A stretch of 56,544 nucleotides of DNA from Megasphaera hominis (lineage in GTDB: Bacteria; Bacillota; Negativicutes; Veillonellales; Megasphaeraceae). This document shows, piece after piece, positions 23,385-32,140 of this stretch. The notes below the pieces were generated by a model. That model ran no database searches and was not told where the DNA came from. It was given only the letters and a program-made list of their open reading frames with translations. The translations under genes were made by a program, and so were the position numbers. The stretch spans positions 1 to 56,544 of the forward strand of contig NZ_JACOGK010000021.1 of assembly GCF_014269395.1 (NCBI RefSeq). Direction: 5' to 3'. Numbering within the stretch: the stretch's first letter is position 1; the number at the start of each line of letters is the position of its first letter.

Positions 23385-24524
23385 CTATAGCGCCGCTATC
23401 TCATGCAGTGCCTTGAGGGCCGCATCGATGTCCCCAGCCGTCGTAAAGGACGAGAAGGAAAAGCGCACGGCACCGATGTCCGTCGTACCTAAGGCCCTAT
23501 GGACCAGGGGGGCGCAGTGAAAGCCCGGCCGCGTGGCCATCTCATACGTGTTCCAGAGGATGTCGCTTACCGTAGCCGACTCGGCACCGGCAAAATTGAT
23601 GGCAAAAACAGGCACCCGCGGCCCTGTAAAGTCGCCGTAGACGGTCAGGCCGGGTACTTGCCTAAGGCCTGCTAAAAACTGCTCTGACAGGGCATTTTGG
23701 CGTTTTTTCAGGTCCTGCTCATGGCTCAGGCTGTATGCGATGCCGGCGGCCAGGCCCATGATGCCGGACACGTTGGCCGTGCCGGCTTCAAAAATCGCCG
23801 GTACGCCGCCGGGCTGTTCGTGCTCAAAGGGATGGACGCCGTCGCCGCCGGTCACGACGGGCACGGCCGGCGCATCGCGGCGGATGCAGATGCCGCCTGT
23901 ACCGCCAGGGCCATAAAGTGATTTATGGCCTGTAAAGCAGACGGCCGTCACGCTGCCATCTGAAAGGTCGATGGGAATGACCCCGGCCGACTGGGATACG
24001 TCGAGGACCAGGAGCAGGCCGTGGCGGCGGCAAAATTCCTTCACCCGCGTCAGGTCGAGGACGTTGCCCGTCACGTTAGACGCATGGTTGCAGACGACGA
24101 GCTGCGTTTCCGGCCGCAGCTTTTGTTCCAGGTCTTCGTAATGCAGGCGTGCCGTGCCGGCGTCGGCCCGTACGTAGTCGATGGTGACGCCTTCCTTTTC
24201 GAGCTGGTACAAGGGCCGGAGGACGGCGTTATGCTCCCACATAGTCGTCAGGACGTGGGCACCGGGCCGGATGAGTCCCTTGAGGACCAGGTTGAGGGCC
24301 AGCGTCGAATTGTGCGTAAAGGCCACGCCGTAGTCGTCACCGGCGTGGAAGAGCCGGCGTACGAGGTCCTTGGCCTGCTCTACTTCCCTGTAGGAACGCA
24401 GGGAATAGCCGTGGGCCGCCCGGGACGGATTGCCATAGAGGCCGCTCGTCAGGGCCTTAGAGACAGCGTCGGCGACACAGGCAGGCTTTTGTACGGTCGT
24501 CGCGGCGTTATCGAAATAATACAT
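23385..24524 (-). CDS. Aminotransferase class V, cysteine desulfurase family protein (EF2568-like)
   Basis: PLP enzyme of about 379 residues expected to take sulfur or selenium from cysteine or selenocysteine. It starts YYFDNAATT, has the CNHASNVTGN substrate loop, LDVSQSAG, the PLP lysine in FTGHKSLYGPGGTGG, and the candidate active-site Cys in RPGFHCAPLVHR. It belongs to the branch often seen beside selD and yedF, and indeed lies 2.8 kb from them. Two adjacent ATG codons are possible (24527 or 24524); the second is better spaced from GGAGGTG. The ribosome site immediately follows the purB terminator T run. Confidence 0.9.
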   Translation of the reverse strand: MYYFDNAATTVQKPACVADAVSKALTSGLYGNPSRAAHGYSLRSYREVEQAKDLVRRLFHAGDDYGVAFTHNSTLALNLVLKGLIRPGAHVLTTMWEHNAVLRPLYQLEKEGVTIDYVRADAGTARLHYEDLEQKLRPETQLVVCNHASNVTGNVLDLTRVKEFCRRHGLLLVLDVSQSAGVIPIDLSDGSVTAVCFTGHKSLYGPGGTGGICIRRDAPAVPVVTGGDGVHPFEHEQPGGVPAIFEAGTANVSGIMGLAAGIAYSLSHEQDLKKRQNALSEQFLAGLRQVPGLTVYGDFTGPRVPVFAINFAGAESATVSDILWNTYEMATRPGFHCAPLVHRALGTTDIGAVRFSFSSFTTAGDIDAALKALHEIAAL

Positions 24525-24534
24525 CATCTCACCT

Positions 24535-24566
24535 CCAAAAAAAAGGCAGCCCCGTAAAGGGCTGCC
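24535..24566 (-). terminator. Terminator between purB and the desulfurase-like gene
   Basis: Stem GGCAGCCC/GGGCTGCC with a 6-base loop is followed on the minus strand by eight Ts and then directly by GGAGGTGAGATG. Any transcript of the downstream gene arising upstream must read through it. Confidence 0.9.
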
Positions 24567-24584
24567 GAATGATCGTGCCTGATA

Positions 24585-25877
24585 TCAAATGCCGAAACGG
24601 GCAAAGATCGTGTCTACATGGCTGAGCATTTTGTGAACGTCGAAGCAGGCTTCGATTTCTTCCTGCGTCATGTAGCGGGCCACATCTTCATCCTTTTTCA
24701 GGTTTTCCAGGAAATCTTCCCCTTCGAGCCAGCGTTTCATGGCATTGCGCTGTACCCAGCGGTAGGCCTGTTCACGGACAGCGCCCTTTTCTACGAGCGT
24801 ATTGAGGAGAATCGGGCTGTAAATGAGGCCGCCTGTGAGGTTCAGGTCCTGAAGCATCTTGTCCGGATAGACGAGGAGCTTGTCGATGACGCGCGTGAAG
24901 GTCTGGAGCATGTAGTCCAGGGCAATCGTGCTGTCCGGCAGGATGACCCGTTCTACGGAAGAATGGGAAATATCCCGTTCGTGCCAGAGCGCTACGTCTT
25001 CGAGGGCTGCCTGGGCGTTGCCGCGGATGACGCGGGCCAGGCCGCACATGCGTTCACACGTAATGGGGTTCCGTTTATGGGGCATAATGGAAGAACCCTT
25101 CTGCTTGGGGCTGAAGTATTCTTCTGCTTCACGGACTTCCGTACGCTGGAGGTGACGGATTTCCGTCGCAAATTTATCGATGGAGCTGGCAATGACGGCC
25201 AGGGTCGTCACGTATTCGGCATGACGGTCACGCTGCAGCGTCTGCGAGGAAATAGGCGAAGCGGCAATGCCCAGATGGTCGCACACGTATTTTTCTACGA
25301 AGGGATCGACGTCTGCGTAGGTGCCGACGGCGCCGGAAATCTTGCCGACAGCAATGGTTTCCTTAGCCCGCTTCATGCGTTCGATGTTGCGTTCCGTTTC
25401 TGCCAGCCAGTTGCACAGCTTGAGGCCGAAGGTCGTGGCTTCTGCGTGAATGCCATGGGTACGGCCGATGCACGGTGTGTATTTGAATTCAACGGCCCGG
25501 CGGCGCAGGACGTCGCGGAACTGTTCCAGGTCACGGATGAGGATATCCGAAGCCTGGCCCAGCATGTAGCCCAGAGCCGTATCCTTGACGTCTGTCGAGG
25601 TCAGGCCCAAATGAACGTACTTGCCGGCTTCGCCGATGTTTTCCGAAAGAGTAGATACAAAAGCGGCAATATCATGATGCGTTTCCGCTTCAATTTCGTG
25701 GATACGGTCTACGGAAAAGGCCGCTTTTTCACGGATTTCCGCAGCAGCTTCCTTAGGCACGTTGCCTAATTCGGCCTGCGCTTCGCTGGCCAGGATTTCG
25801 ACCTGCTTCATCGTATCCCATTCGTTATATTCTGACCAAATCTTACCCATTTCTTCTTTTGTATAACGTTCTATCAC
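24585..25877 (-). CDS. purB: Adenylosuccinate lyase
   Basis: Catalyses two fumarate-releasing steps of purine synthesis (SAICAR to AICAR, adenylosuccinate to AMP). The 430-residue protein matches the family length and shows RTHGIHAEATTFG with catalytic His, LTSTDVKDTA, and the superfamily signature GSSIMPHKRNP. It stands alone rather than in a pur operon, between proS and a desulfurase-like gene, with its own -10 (TATAAT near 25940) upstream. Confidence 0.97.
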   Translation of the reverse strand: MIERYTKEEMGKIWSEYNEWDTMKQVEILASEAQAELGNVPKEAAAEIREKAAFSVDRIHEIEAETHHDIAAFVSTLSENIGEAGKYVHLGLTSTDVKDTALGYMLGQASDILIRDLEQFRDVLRRRAVEFKYTPCIGRTHGIHAEATTFGLKLCNWLAETERNIERMKRAKETIAVGKISGAVGTYADVDPFVEKYVCDHLGIAASPISSQTLQRDRHAEYVTTLAVIASSIDKFATEIRHLQRTEVREAEEYFSPKQKGSSIMPHKRNPITCERMCGLARVIRGNAQAALEDVALWHERDISHSSVERVILPDSTIALDYMLQTFTRVIDKLLVYPDKMLQDLNLTGGLIYSPILLNTLVEKGAVREQAYRWVQRNAMKRWLEGEDFLENLKKDEDVARYMTQEEIEACFDVHKMLSHVDTIFARFGI

Positions 25878-25947
25878 TTGTATCTCTCCTTTTGCACACC
25901 TATGGATAGTTGAAAGAAAAAAGAAATCAATTTTTATTATACACTAT

Positions 25948-25983
25948 CTTTTCGGGCCCCTGCAATGCACAGGGCCCGAAAAG
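25948..25983 (-). terminator. Hairpin after proS
   Basis: Perfect 12-bp stem CTTTTCGGGCCC/GGGCCCGAAAAG with a 12-base loop, 10 bases after the proS stop. The T run on the minus strand is missing, so termination may depend on the stem alone. Confidence 0.65.
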
Positions 25984-25993
25984 AGCGGGTAAC

Positions 25994-27727
25994 TCACATA
26001 TTTTTTGCCTGTAATTCGGCCAGGATTTCCTGTACCCGGGCGACAGCCTGTTCCTTCGGCACGATTTCCTTGACGCCCGTGCGGCGTACCTTGACTTCGA
26101 CCGTACCGTTCGTCTTCGTATCCTTGCCGACGACGACCTGGACGGGGTAGCCGATGAGGTCGGCATCGTTGAATTTAACGCCGGCCCGTTCCTTACGGTC
26201 ATCGAGGACGACGTCCGGCGTCTGTGCCAGGAACGTTTCATAGAGGTCCGTAGCGACGGAGGCCATTTCTTCATCCTTCATGTTGAGGGGCAGGACAGCG
26301 ATCTTATACGGAGCCACGGCAACAGGCCACATGATGCCGTGTTCGTCGTGGTACTGTTCGATGATGGCGGCCATGGTGCGCGTTACGCCGATGCCGTAGC
26401 AGCCCATGTAGAAGGGCTTGGCCTTGCCGTCCTGGTCGAGGAAGGTCGCCTGGAGGGACTCGGAATATTTCGTGCCCAGTTCAAAGACCTGGCCTACTTC
26501 GATGCCGCGCATGATGTTGACGGGCGCGCCGCATTTAGGGCAGCAGTCGCCTTCGGTCATGTTGCGGATGGTCGTCACGGTGACGTTCTTGAAGTCCCGT
26601 TTGGCGTTGACGTTCTTATAGTGGTAGCCAAGCTTGTTGGCACCGGTCACGCCGTTGGGAACGTTCATAGCCGTCGGATCGACGAGGACGAAGAATGTTT
26701 CGTTGTCCGGTGTATCGGCATCCATAGGGCTCATGTAGCCCGGCTGCAGGCCATGGGCCTTCAGTTCTTCTTCCGTTGCCGGTTCGATGGCGTTGCCGCC
26801 GACGAAGTTCTGGACGGCTACGTCATTGACTTCGTGGTCGCCGCGGACCATGCAGAGGACGGTCTTTTTGCCGTCAATATTGAAGGCAACGGCCTTGATG
26901 GTCTTTTCTACAGGAATCTGCAGGAACTCGGCCAAATCGGCAATGGTTGCGCAGTGCGGCGTTTCGATGAGTTCTACATTCCCCGGCGTTTCGGCTGCCA
27001 TTTCGATTGGTGCCGGCGTGGCTTTTTCGATATCCGCTGCGTAGTCGCACTGAGAGCACGATACGACTTCTGCTTCACCAGCCCCGGCCAGAGCCATGAA
27101 TTCGTGCGTATGGCTGCCGCCGATCTGACCGCTATCGGCTTCGACCTGCTTGAACTGCAGGCCGCAGCGCGTGAAGACGCGCGTATAGGCGTCGTACATG
27201 ATCTGGTAATTCTGGTGCAGCCCTGCTTCGTCAGCATCAAAGGAATAGCCATCCTTCATGACAAATTCACGGCTGCGCATGAGGCCCAGACGGGGACGGA
27301 TTTCGTCGCGGTATTTATTCTGCATCTGCCAGAGCGTAAGCGGCAGCTGCTTATAGGAACGCAGTTCATTACGGACGAGCGTCGTAATCAGTTCTTCATG
27401 TGTCGGTCCCAGGCAGTACTTGTTGTCGTGGCGGTCCGTCAATTTGAACATTTCCGGGCCATAGGCATCCCAGCGGCCTGATTCGTGCCAGATTTCTGCT
27501 GGCTGTACGATCGGCATCATGATTTCCTGAGCGCCGGTCTTATCCATTTCTTCACGGACAATGGCCTCTATCTTCAGTTCGACACGGCGGCCGAGGGGCA
27601 AGAACGAATACAGGCCGTTACCGTTTTTACGGATCATGCCGGCCTTCAACATGTACTGATGGCTGGCAATTTCCGCATCAGACGGAATTTCGCGCAGCGT
27701 CGGGCTGTACAACTTTGATGCTAACAT
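25994..27727 (-). CDS. proS: Prolyl-tRNA synthetase (bacterial type with editing domain)
   Basis: Class II synthetase of 577 residues charging tRNA-Pro. Motif 2 region LRSYKQLPLTLWQMQNKYRDE-type sequence with RPRLGLMRSREF is visible, then the YbaK-like insertion for editing Ala-tRNA (about residues 225-400, with IDGKKTVLCMVRGDHEVN), motif 3 (YGIGVTRTMAAIIEQ) and the anticodon-binding domain. ATG 27727 is chosen by GAGGAGG seven bases upstream; the open frame continues upstream through the leader. It is driven by a good promoter (27793-27821). No T-box is visible. Confidence 0.97.
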   Translation of the reverse strand: MLASKLYSPTLREIPSDAEIASHQYMLKAGMIRKNGNGLYSFLPLGRRVELKIEAIVREEMDKTGAQEIMMPIVQPAEIWHESGRWDAYGPEMFKLTDRHDNKYCLGPTHEELITTLVRNELRSYKQLPLTLWQMQNKYRDEIRPRLGLMRSREFVMKDGYSFDADEAGLHQNYQIMYDAYTRVFTRCGLQFKQVEADSGQIGGSHTHEFMALAGAGEAEVVSCSQCDYAADIEKATPAPIEMAAETPGNVELIETPHCATIADLAEFLQIPVEKTIKAVAFNIDGKKTVLCMVRGDHEVNDVAVQNFVGGNAIEPATEEELKAHGLQPGYMSPMDADTPDNETFFVLVDPTAMNVPNGVTGANKLGYHYKNVNAKRDFKNVTVTTIRNMTEGDCCPKCGAPVNIMRGIEVGQVFELGTKYSESLQATFLDQDGKAKPFYMGCYGIGVTRTMAAIIEQYHDEHGIMWPVAVAPYKIAVLPLNMKDEEMASVATDLYETFLAQTPDVVLDDRKERAGVKFNDADLIGYPVQVVVGKDTKTNGTVEVKVRRTGVKEIVPKEQAVARVQEILAELQAKNM

Positions 27728-27792
27728 AAATGAAACCTCCTCATTGGTTACGGGACCGTCGCTCCGTGCGGCAACAGACGGCCCTTTCACCC

Positions 27793-27821
27793 ATTGTAGC
27801 CTCTATCGTTTCCGGCGTCAA
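27793..27821 (-). promoter_or_regulatory. proS promoter
   Basis: Minus-strand TTGACG (27816-27821), 17-base spacer, TACAAT (27793-27798). The roughly 60-base leader can form a GC-rich hairpin (CCGTC/GACGG). Confidence 0.8.
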
Positions 27822-27850
27822 CAAATTACGCCGCCCGAAGGGCCTTCTTC

Positions 27851-29242
27851 CTATACCTGCTGGGTCCGGGCCAGGATTTCCTGACCGACCGTGACCCCTG
27901 CTGCCGAAGCCTGGACGAGGCCGCGCGTAATGCCGGCGCCGTCGCCGATGGCAAAGAAATTGGGAATCTTCGTTTCTAACTTGTTGGAAAGATCCAGGCG
28001 GTTCGAATAGAATTTGACTTCTACGCCGTAAAGGAGCGTGTGGCGGGAATTGGCGCCGGGCGCTACCTTATCGAGGGCTTCGAACATTTCCTTAATATCC
28101 ATCATGTGGCGGTACGGCAGGACGAGGGACAAATCCCCCGGCGTAGCGCTGGGCATAGTCGGCCGTACGAGGCCGCGCTGAATCCGTTCCGGCGTGGAAC
28201 GGCGGCCGTCGAGGAAATCACCCAGGCGCTGGACGATGACACCGCCGCCGAGGATATTGGCCAGGCGGGCAATGTATTTGCCATAGCGAATCGGTTCGTG
28301 GAAGGGTTCCGTGAACTTCTTCGATACGAGGATGGCAAAGTTTGTATTTTCACTGCGCTTGTGGGCATAGCTGTGGCCATTGACCGTGAGGAGACCGTCG
28401 TTATTTTCCGTAACCACGAAGCCGTACGGGTTCATGCAGAACGTGCGCACGCGGTCGTCGAAGGATTTGCTGAAGTAAATGAGCTTCGATTCGTAGACGA
28501 TATCCGTAATCGGTTCGAATACTTCCGCCGGCATTTCGACGCGCACGCCGATATCGACGGCGTTCGACGTCAGGCGCAGGCCCATCTTTTCTACTTCACT
28601 GACAAACCATTCCGAGCCTTCCCGGCCAGGGGCGCTGACCAGATACTGGCAGGCATAGTCCTGGCCGTTGATGCGGACGCCCTTGATGGCGCCGTCTTCG
28701 ACGACGATGTGTTCCACTGCCGTATCGGAGAGGATGTCTACCTTGCCGTCGAGGAAATCGCGCATGTTGGTCAGAATCTGGGCGTTTACGTCTGTGCCCA
28801 GGTGACGGATGCGGGCCGGAATAAAGCGCAGGTCCGCTGCGGCCGCGCGCCGTTTGATCTGGCGGATGTCGTCGAGGTTTTCATCGCCATAGACCTTGCG
28901 GTCGGCACCGCCAAAGCGGCAGTATACGTCGTCGACGTAATTGATTTTTTCGAGCAGTTCGGCCTGGGACATGTAGTCGTCCAAATTGCCGCCGAATTCT
29001 GTCGTCAAGGTCAGCTTGCCATCGCTGAAGGCGCCGGCACCGCCCCAGCCGCAGACGACGTTGCGCACTTTATCTTCCTTGCGCGCGTTCGGATTCTGGC
29101 TGGTGGCAATACGGGCCCGGATGTCCTGGCCTTTTTCTACTATGAGAATCCGGAGTCCTTTATCGGCCAGCTCCAAAGCCGTAAAAATCCCGGCCGGACC
29201 GGCACCAATGATAATAACATCATACGTTTTAATTGCGTTCAT
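27851..29242 (-). CDS. FAD-dependent oxidoreductase of unknown substrate (COG2509-type)
   Basis: A 463-residue flavoprotein. The N-terminal dinucleotide-binding motif VIIIGAGPAGIFTALELADKG is at about residues 9-29, followed by IVEKG. A second conserved region is VCGWGGAGAFSDGKLTL, and near the C-terminus FFAIGDGAGITRGLVQASAAG holds the FAD ribityl contact. This matches the uncharacterised FAD-dependent dehydrogenase group, with no known substrate. ATG 29242 has GGGAGGCGG upstream. The leader carries a promoter and then an intrinsic terminator whose T run abuts the ribosome site, so it is a candidate for attenuation. Confidence 0.88.
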   Translation of the reverse strand: MNAIKTYDVIIIGAGPAGIFTALELADKGLRILIVEKGQDIRARIATSQNPNARKEDKVRNVVCGWGGAGAFSDGKLTLTTEFGGNLDDYMSQAELLEKINYVDDVYCRFGGADRKVYGDENLDDIRQIKRRAAAADLRFIPARIRHLGTDVNAQILTNMRDFLDGKVDILSDTAVEHIVVEDGAIKGVRINGQDYACQYLVSAPGREGSEWFVSEVEKMGLRLTSNAVDIGVRVEMPAEVFEPITDIVYESKLIYFSKSFDDRVRTFCMNPYGFVVTENNDGLLTVNGHSYAHKRSENTNFAILVSKKFTEPFHEPIRYGKYIARLANILGGGVIVQRLGDFLDGRRSTPERIQRGLVRPTMPSATPGDLSLVLPYRHMMDIKEMFEALDKVAPGANSRHTLLYGVEVKFYSNRLDLSNKLETKIPNFFAIGDGAGITRGLVQASAAGVTVGQEILARTQQV

Positions 29243-29257
29243 TGCTTCCGCCTCCCA

Positions 29258-29293
29258 TAAAAAAACGCTCAAACGGGATCGCCGTTTGAGCGT
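29258..29293 (-). terminator. Intrinsic terminator inside the leader of the FAD oxidoreductase gene
   Basis: Perfect 12-bp stem ACGCTCAAACGG/CCGTTTGAGCGT, 5-base loop, seven Ts on the minus strand, then ATGGGAGGCGGAAGCAATG. The promoter at 29319-29347 lies upstream of the hairpin, so the hairpin is transcribed as part of this gene's own leader. Confidence 0.88.
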
Positions 29294-29318
29294 AACTAAC
29301 TAAAAAATATCCTAATTT

Positions 29319-29347
29319 AGATTACCACAGGATGAAGGCAATGTCAA
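29319..29347 (-). promoter_or_regulatory. Promoter of the FAD oxidoreductase gene
   Basis: Minus-strand TTGACA (29342-29347), 17-base spacer, TAATCT (29319-29324). Confidence 0.7.
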
Positions 29348-29388
29348 TAAATGGCATATGTCGGACTGCCTGCCCGTAGTGACCGGCC

Positions 29389-30399
29389 TTAGAACTTGCC
29401 GGCCTTGGCTGCTTCTTCTACAGCGACGGCAACGGCAACGGACGCACCGACCATGGGGTTATTGCCCATACCCAAAAAGCCCATCATTTCGACGTGGGCC
29501 GGTACGGACGACGAGCCGGCAAACTGGGCGTCGCTGTGCATACGGCCCATGGTGTCCGTCATGCCATAGGAAGCAGGACCGGCAGCCATGTTGTCTGGAT
29601 GGAGCGTACGGCCTGTACCACCGCCGGAAGCGACGGAGAAGTATTTTTTACCCATTTCGATGCATTCCTTTTTATAGGTCCCGGCTACAGGGTGCTGGAA
29701 ACGCGTCGGGTTCGTCGAGTTGCCCGTAATGGAAACGTCGACCCCTTCGTGGTGCATGATGGCTACGCCTTCGCGGACGTCGTCGGCACCGAAGCAGCGG
29801 ACGGCAGCGCGTTCGCCCTTGGAGTAGGCAATTTCCCGGACGATGTGCAGTTCACCGGTCTGGTAATCAAACTGGGTCTGGACATAGGTGAAGCCGTTGA
29901 TACGGGAAATGATCTGGGCCGCATCCTTGCCGAGGCCGTTTAAAATAACCCGCAGGGGTACCTTACGTGCTTTATTGGCGTTACGGACAATGCCGATAGC
30001 GCCTTCTGCAGCGGCAAAGGATTCGTGACCGGCGAGGAAGCAGAAGCACTGCGTGCTATCTTCGAGGAGCATCGCCGCCAGGTTGCCGTGGCCGCGGCCG
30101 ACCTTGCGGTCTTCTGCAACAGAGCCGGGAATACAGAAGGACTGCAGGCCAATGCCGATGGCTTTGGCAGCGTCTACGGCAGTGCGGCAGTTCTGTTTGA
30201 TGGCAATGGCAGCCCCGACGGTGTAGGCCCAGCCGGCATTTTCAAAGGCAATGGGCTGAATATCCTTGACGATCTGGTAGGGATCGAGGCCTGCGCTCTG
30301 GCAAATATCCCGGCAGGCTTCTACGTTTTCTATGCCGTATTCTTTCAGCACGCCGAGAATCTTATCTATTCTTCTGTCATAGCTTTCGAATAATTCCAT
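29389..30399 (-). CDS. GGGtGRT protein (function unknown)
   Basis: A 336-residue protein of the family named for its glycine-rich motif, here ASGGGTGRTLHPDN near residue 268. Other conserved-looking stretches are GRGHGNLAAMLLEDSTQCFCFLAGHESF and VSITGNSTNPTRF. It is soluble and of unknown activity. It follows the NifU-like gene after 14 bases, and in my recollection these two are regular partners in anaerobic Firmicutes, which suggests a shared role around an iron-sulfur or metal centre. The association is known; the function is not. Confidence 0.9.
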   Translation of the reverse strand: MELFESYDRRIDKILGVLKEYGIENVEACRDICQSAGLDPYQIVKDIQPIAFENAGWAYTVGAAIAIKQNCRTAVDAAKAIGIGLQSFCIPGSVAEDRKVGRGHGNLAAMLLEDSTQCFCFLAGHESFAAAEGAIGIVRNANKARKVPLRVILNGLGKDAAQIISRINGFTYVQTQFDYQTGELHIVREIAYSKGERAAVRCFGADDVREGVAIMHHEGVDVSITGNSTNPTRFQHPVAGTYKKECIEMGKKYFSVASGGGTGRTLHPDNMAAGPASYGMTDTMGRMHSDAQFAGSSSVPAHVEMMGFLGMGNNPMVGASVAVAVAVEEAAKAGKF

Positions 30400-30413
30400 C
30401 AGTCGTCTCCCCC

Positions 30414-31106
30414 TTATTCCTGTCGCGGATCAATGTACGAATCGGCTTCTTCAAAACGGCCATAATGTCCTTTGGCATTTTCCATGGCCTGAGCCGGATC
30501 GACGCCTTTTTTGATGGCTTCCATCATCTTGCCAAGGTGAATGAATTCATAGCCGATAACCTGTTTTTCTTCATCTAAGGCCATGCGCGTTACATAGCCT
30601 TCGGTCATTTCCAAATAGCGCGTGCCCTTGGCCTTCGTACCGAACATGGTACCGGTCTGGCTGCGCAGGCCTTTGCCCAGGTCGTCGAGGCTGGCGCCGA
30701 TGGGCAGGCCGCCTTCGGAAAAGGCCGTCTGTGTACGGCCGTAGACGATTTGCAGGAAGAGCTGGCGCATGGCCACGTTGATAGCGTCACAGACGAGGTC
30801 CGTATTGAGGGCTTCGAGGAGGGTTTTGCCCGGCAGGATTTCCGAAGCCATAGCGGCCGAATGGGTCATACCGGAGCAGCCGATGGTTTCCACCAGGGCT
30901 TCTTCGATAATACCGTCCTTGACGTTCAGCGTCAGCTTACAGGCACCCTGCTGGGGCGCACACCAGCCGACACCGTGGGTAAGACCGCTAATATCCTTGA
31001 TTTCTTTTACTTGTACCCAGGCGCCTTCTTCCGGTATGGGAGCCGGACCGTGGTATGCGCCTTTGGCAACGGGACACATGTTCTTGACTTCGGTTGAATA
31101 TATCAT
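30414..31106 (-). CDS. NifU-like iron-sulfur cluster scaffold protein
   Basis: A 230-residue protein with a NifU N-terminal/IscU-like core. Candidate cluster ligands are Cys residues in GWCAPQQGACKLTLNV and in VETIGCSGMTHSAAMAS. The C-terminal 80 residues (GTRYLEMTEGYVTRM onward) are an extension not found in IscU. ATG 31106 (MIYSTEVKN) is better spaced from AAAGGA than the ATG at 31115. It forms an operon with the GGGtGRT gene and lies downstream of a LysR gene. No cysteine desulfurase is in the operon, so it may serve a special client rather than general cluster assembly (inference). Confidence 0.85.
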   Translation of the reverse strand: MIYSTEVKNMCPVAKGAYHGPAPIPEEGAWVQVKEIKDISGLTHGVGWCAPQQGACKLTLNVKDGIIEEALVETIGCSGMTHSAAMASEILPGKTLLEALNTDLVCDAINVAMRQLFLQIVYGRTQTAFSEGGLPIGASLDDLGKGLRSQTGTMFGTKAKGTRYLEMTEGYVTRMALDEEKQVIGYEFIHLGKMMEAIKKGVDPAQAMENAKGHYGRFEEADSYIDPRQE

Positions 31107-31137
31107 GTGTTTCATCCTTTCTTTTATTCAGTATAAT

Positions 31138-31164
31138 ACGGGCAGGCATTCTATGCCTGCCCGT
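31138..31164 (-). terminator. Hairpin after the LysR gene
   Basis: Perfect 12-bp stem ACGGGCAGGCAT/ATGCCTGCCCGT with a 3-base loop, 19 bases after the LysR stop. On the minus strand it is followed by ATTATACTG, not a T run, so it may slow rather than stop transcription into the NifU-like gene. Confidence 0.6.
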
Positions 31165-31183
31165 TGAAACCAACGTGTTCTTC

Positions 31184-32059
31184 CTAGTACTTCAACTGCC
31201 GGTAAATATCCCGAAATTCACTGCCGTACATGCTGCCCTTGCGCCAGAGGAACGTAAAGGAGTGCTGAGCCTGGAAGTTCCGGATTTTAATGGTCCGCAT
31301 AAGACCGGCCTGCAATTCGTCCTGGACGGATTTTTCATAGAAGAAGGCAAAACCGGCGTTGCGACAGACCAGGGCCTTGATGGCCTGGGGGCTGCCAACT
31401 TCGGCACGATAAGGGAAATCCTCCAGGGATAAGCTGTACTCCGACAAGGTCCGTTCGAGCAAATCCCGCGTACCGGAGTCTTTTTCGCGGACACAGAGCC
31501 GCTTGTGCAAGAGATCCGTCAGGGATACTTCTTCCGGCGCGTCAAAATCAATACCGCACACGGCCAGGAGCGGTTCCTTGGCGTACAGCAGGGTTTCGTA
31601 TTCTTTCTGTTCAAAGAAGCCTTCGACGATGGCAAAGTCAATGCTGCCGTCGTTGAGCTTTTTCAATAGTTCTTCCGTATCGGCAATTTCCAGGCGCAGC
31701 ATCATATCCTTATTCTGCCGCAGGTACTGGGCCAGCTGATCGATGAGCATAAATTCGCCAATCGTATGGGTAGCGCCAAAGGAAAGGACGCGCGTACTGC
31801 GCTTTAACTCTTGCAGCTTCTTTTTTAAAATAAAATCGTCGTGACGAATCGTCAAGGCAGCGCTCAGCAACGTCTTCCCAGCCGTCGTGAGGCTCAGGTG
31901 CTTCCCCGTATAGATAAATAATCTGGCATTATACTCTTTCTCCAGATAGCGAATATGCTGTGACACGGCTGGTTGTGTAATGTGCAGCTCTGCCGCAGCC
32001 TTCGTATAATTCATATACCGGCAAACACATAAAAATGTATTTATACGAAAATCTAACAC
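31184..32059 (-). CDS. LysR-family transcriptional regulator
   Basis: A 291-residue regulator with an N-terminal helix-turn-helix (YTKAAAELHITQPAVSQHIRY) and a LysR substrate-binding domain. The start is GTG 32059, placed 8 bases after GGAGGGG; the frame continues upstream without a ribosome site. Its promoter carries a 15-base palindrome across the -35 (32164-32182), suggesting autoregulation. It is transcribed towards the NifU-like/GGGtGRT pair, which may be its target. Confidence 0.9.
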   Translation of the reverse strand: MLDFRINTFLCVCRYMNYTKAAAELHITQPAVSQHIRYLEKEYNARLFIYTGKHLSLTTAGKTLLSAALTIRHDDFILKKKLQELKRSTRVLSFGATHTIGEFMLIDQLAQYLRQNKDMMLRLEIADTEELLKKLNDGSIDFAIVEGFFEQKEYETLLYAKEPLLAVCGIDFDAPEEVSLTDLLHKRLCVREKDSGTRDLLERTLSEYSLSLEDFPYRAEVGSPQAIKALVCRNAGFAFFYEKSVQDELQAGLMRTIKIRNFQAQHSFTFLWRKGSMYGSEFRDIYRQLKY

Positions 32060-32140
32060 GAGTATGCTCCCCTCCTGTATGGTTATGTAAGTAATAATCA
32101 CTATAAATTATCATAGTATCAATAAATCTTTCTCATGGTT

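Noticed and set aside
27728..27821. T-box leader upstream of proS
   Set aside because: The leader is only about 60 bases and lacks the T-box sequence and specifier loop. The same holds for metG.
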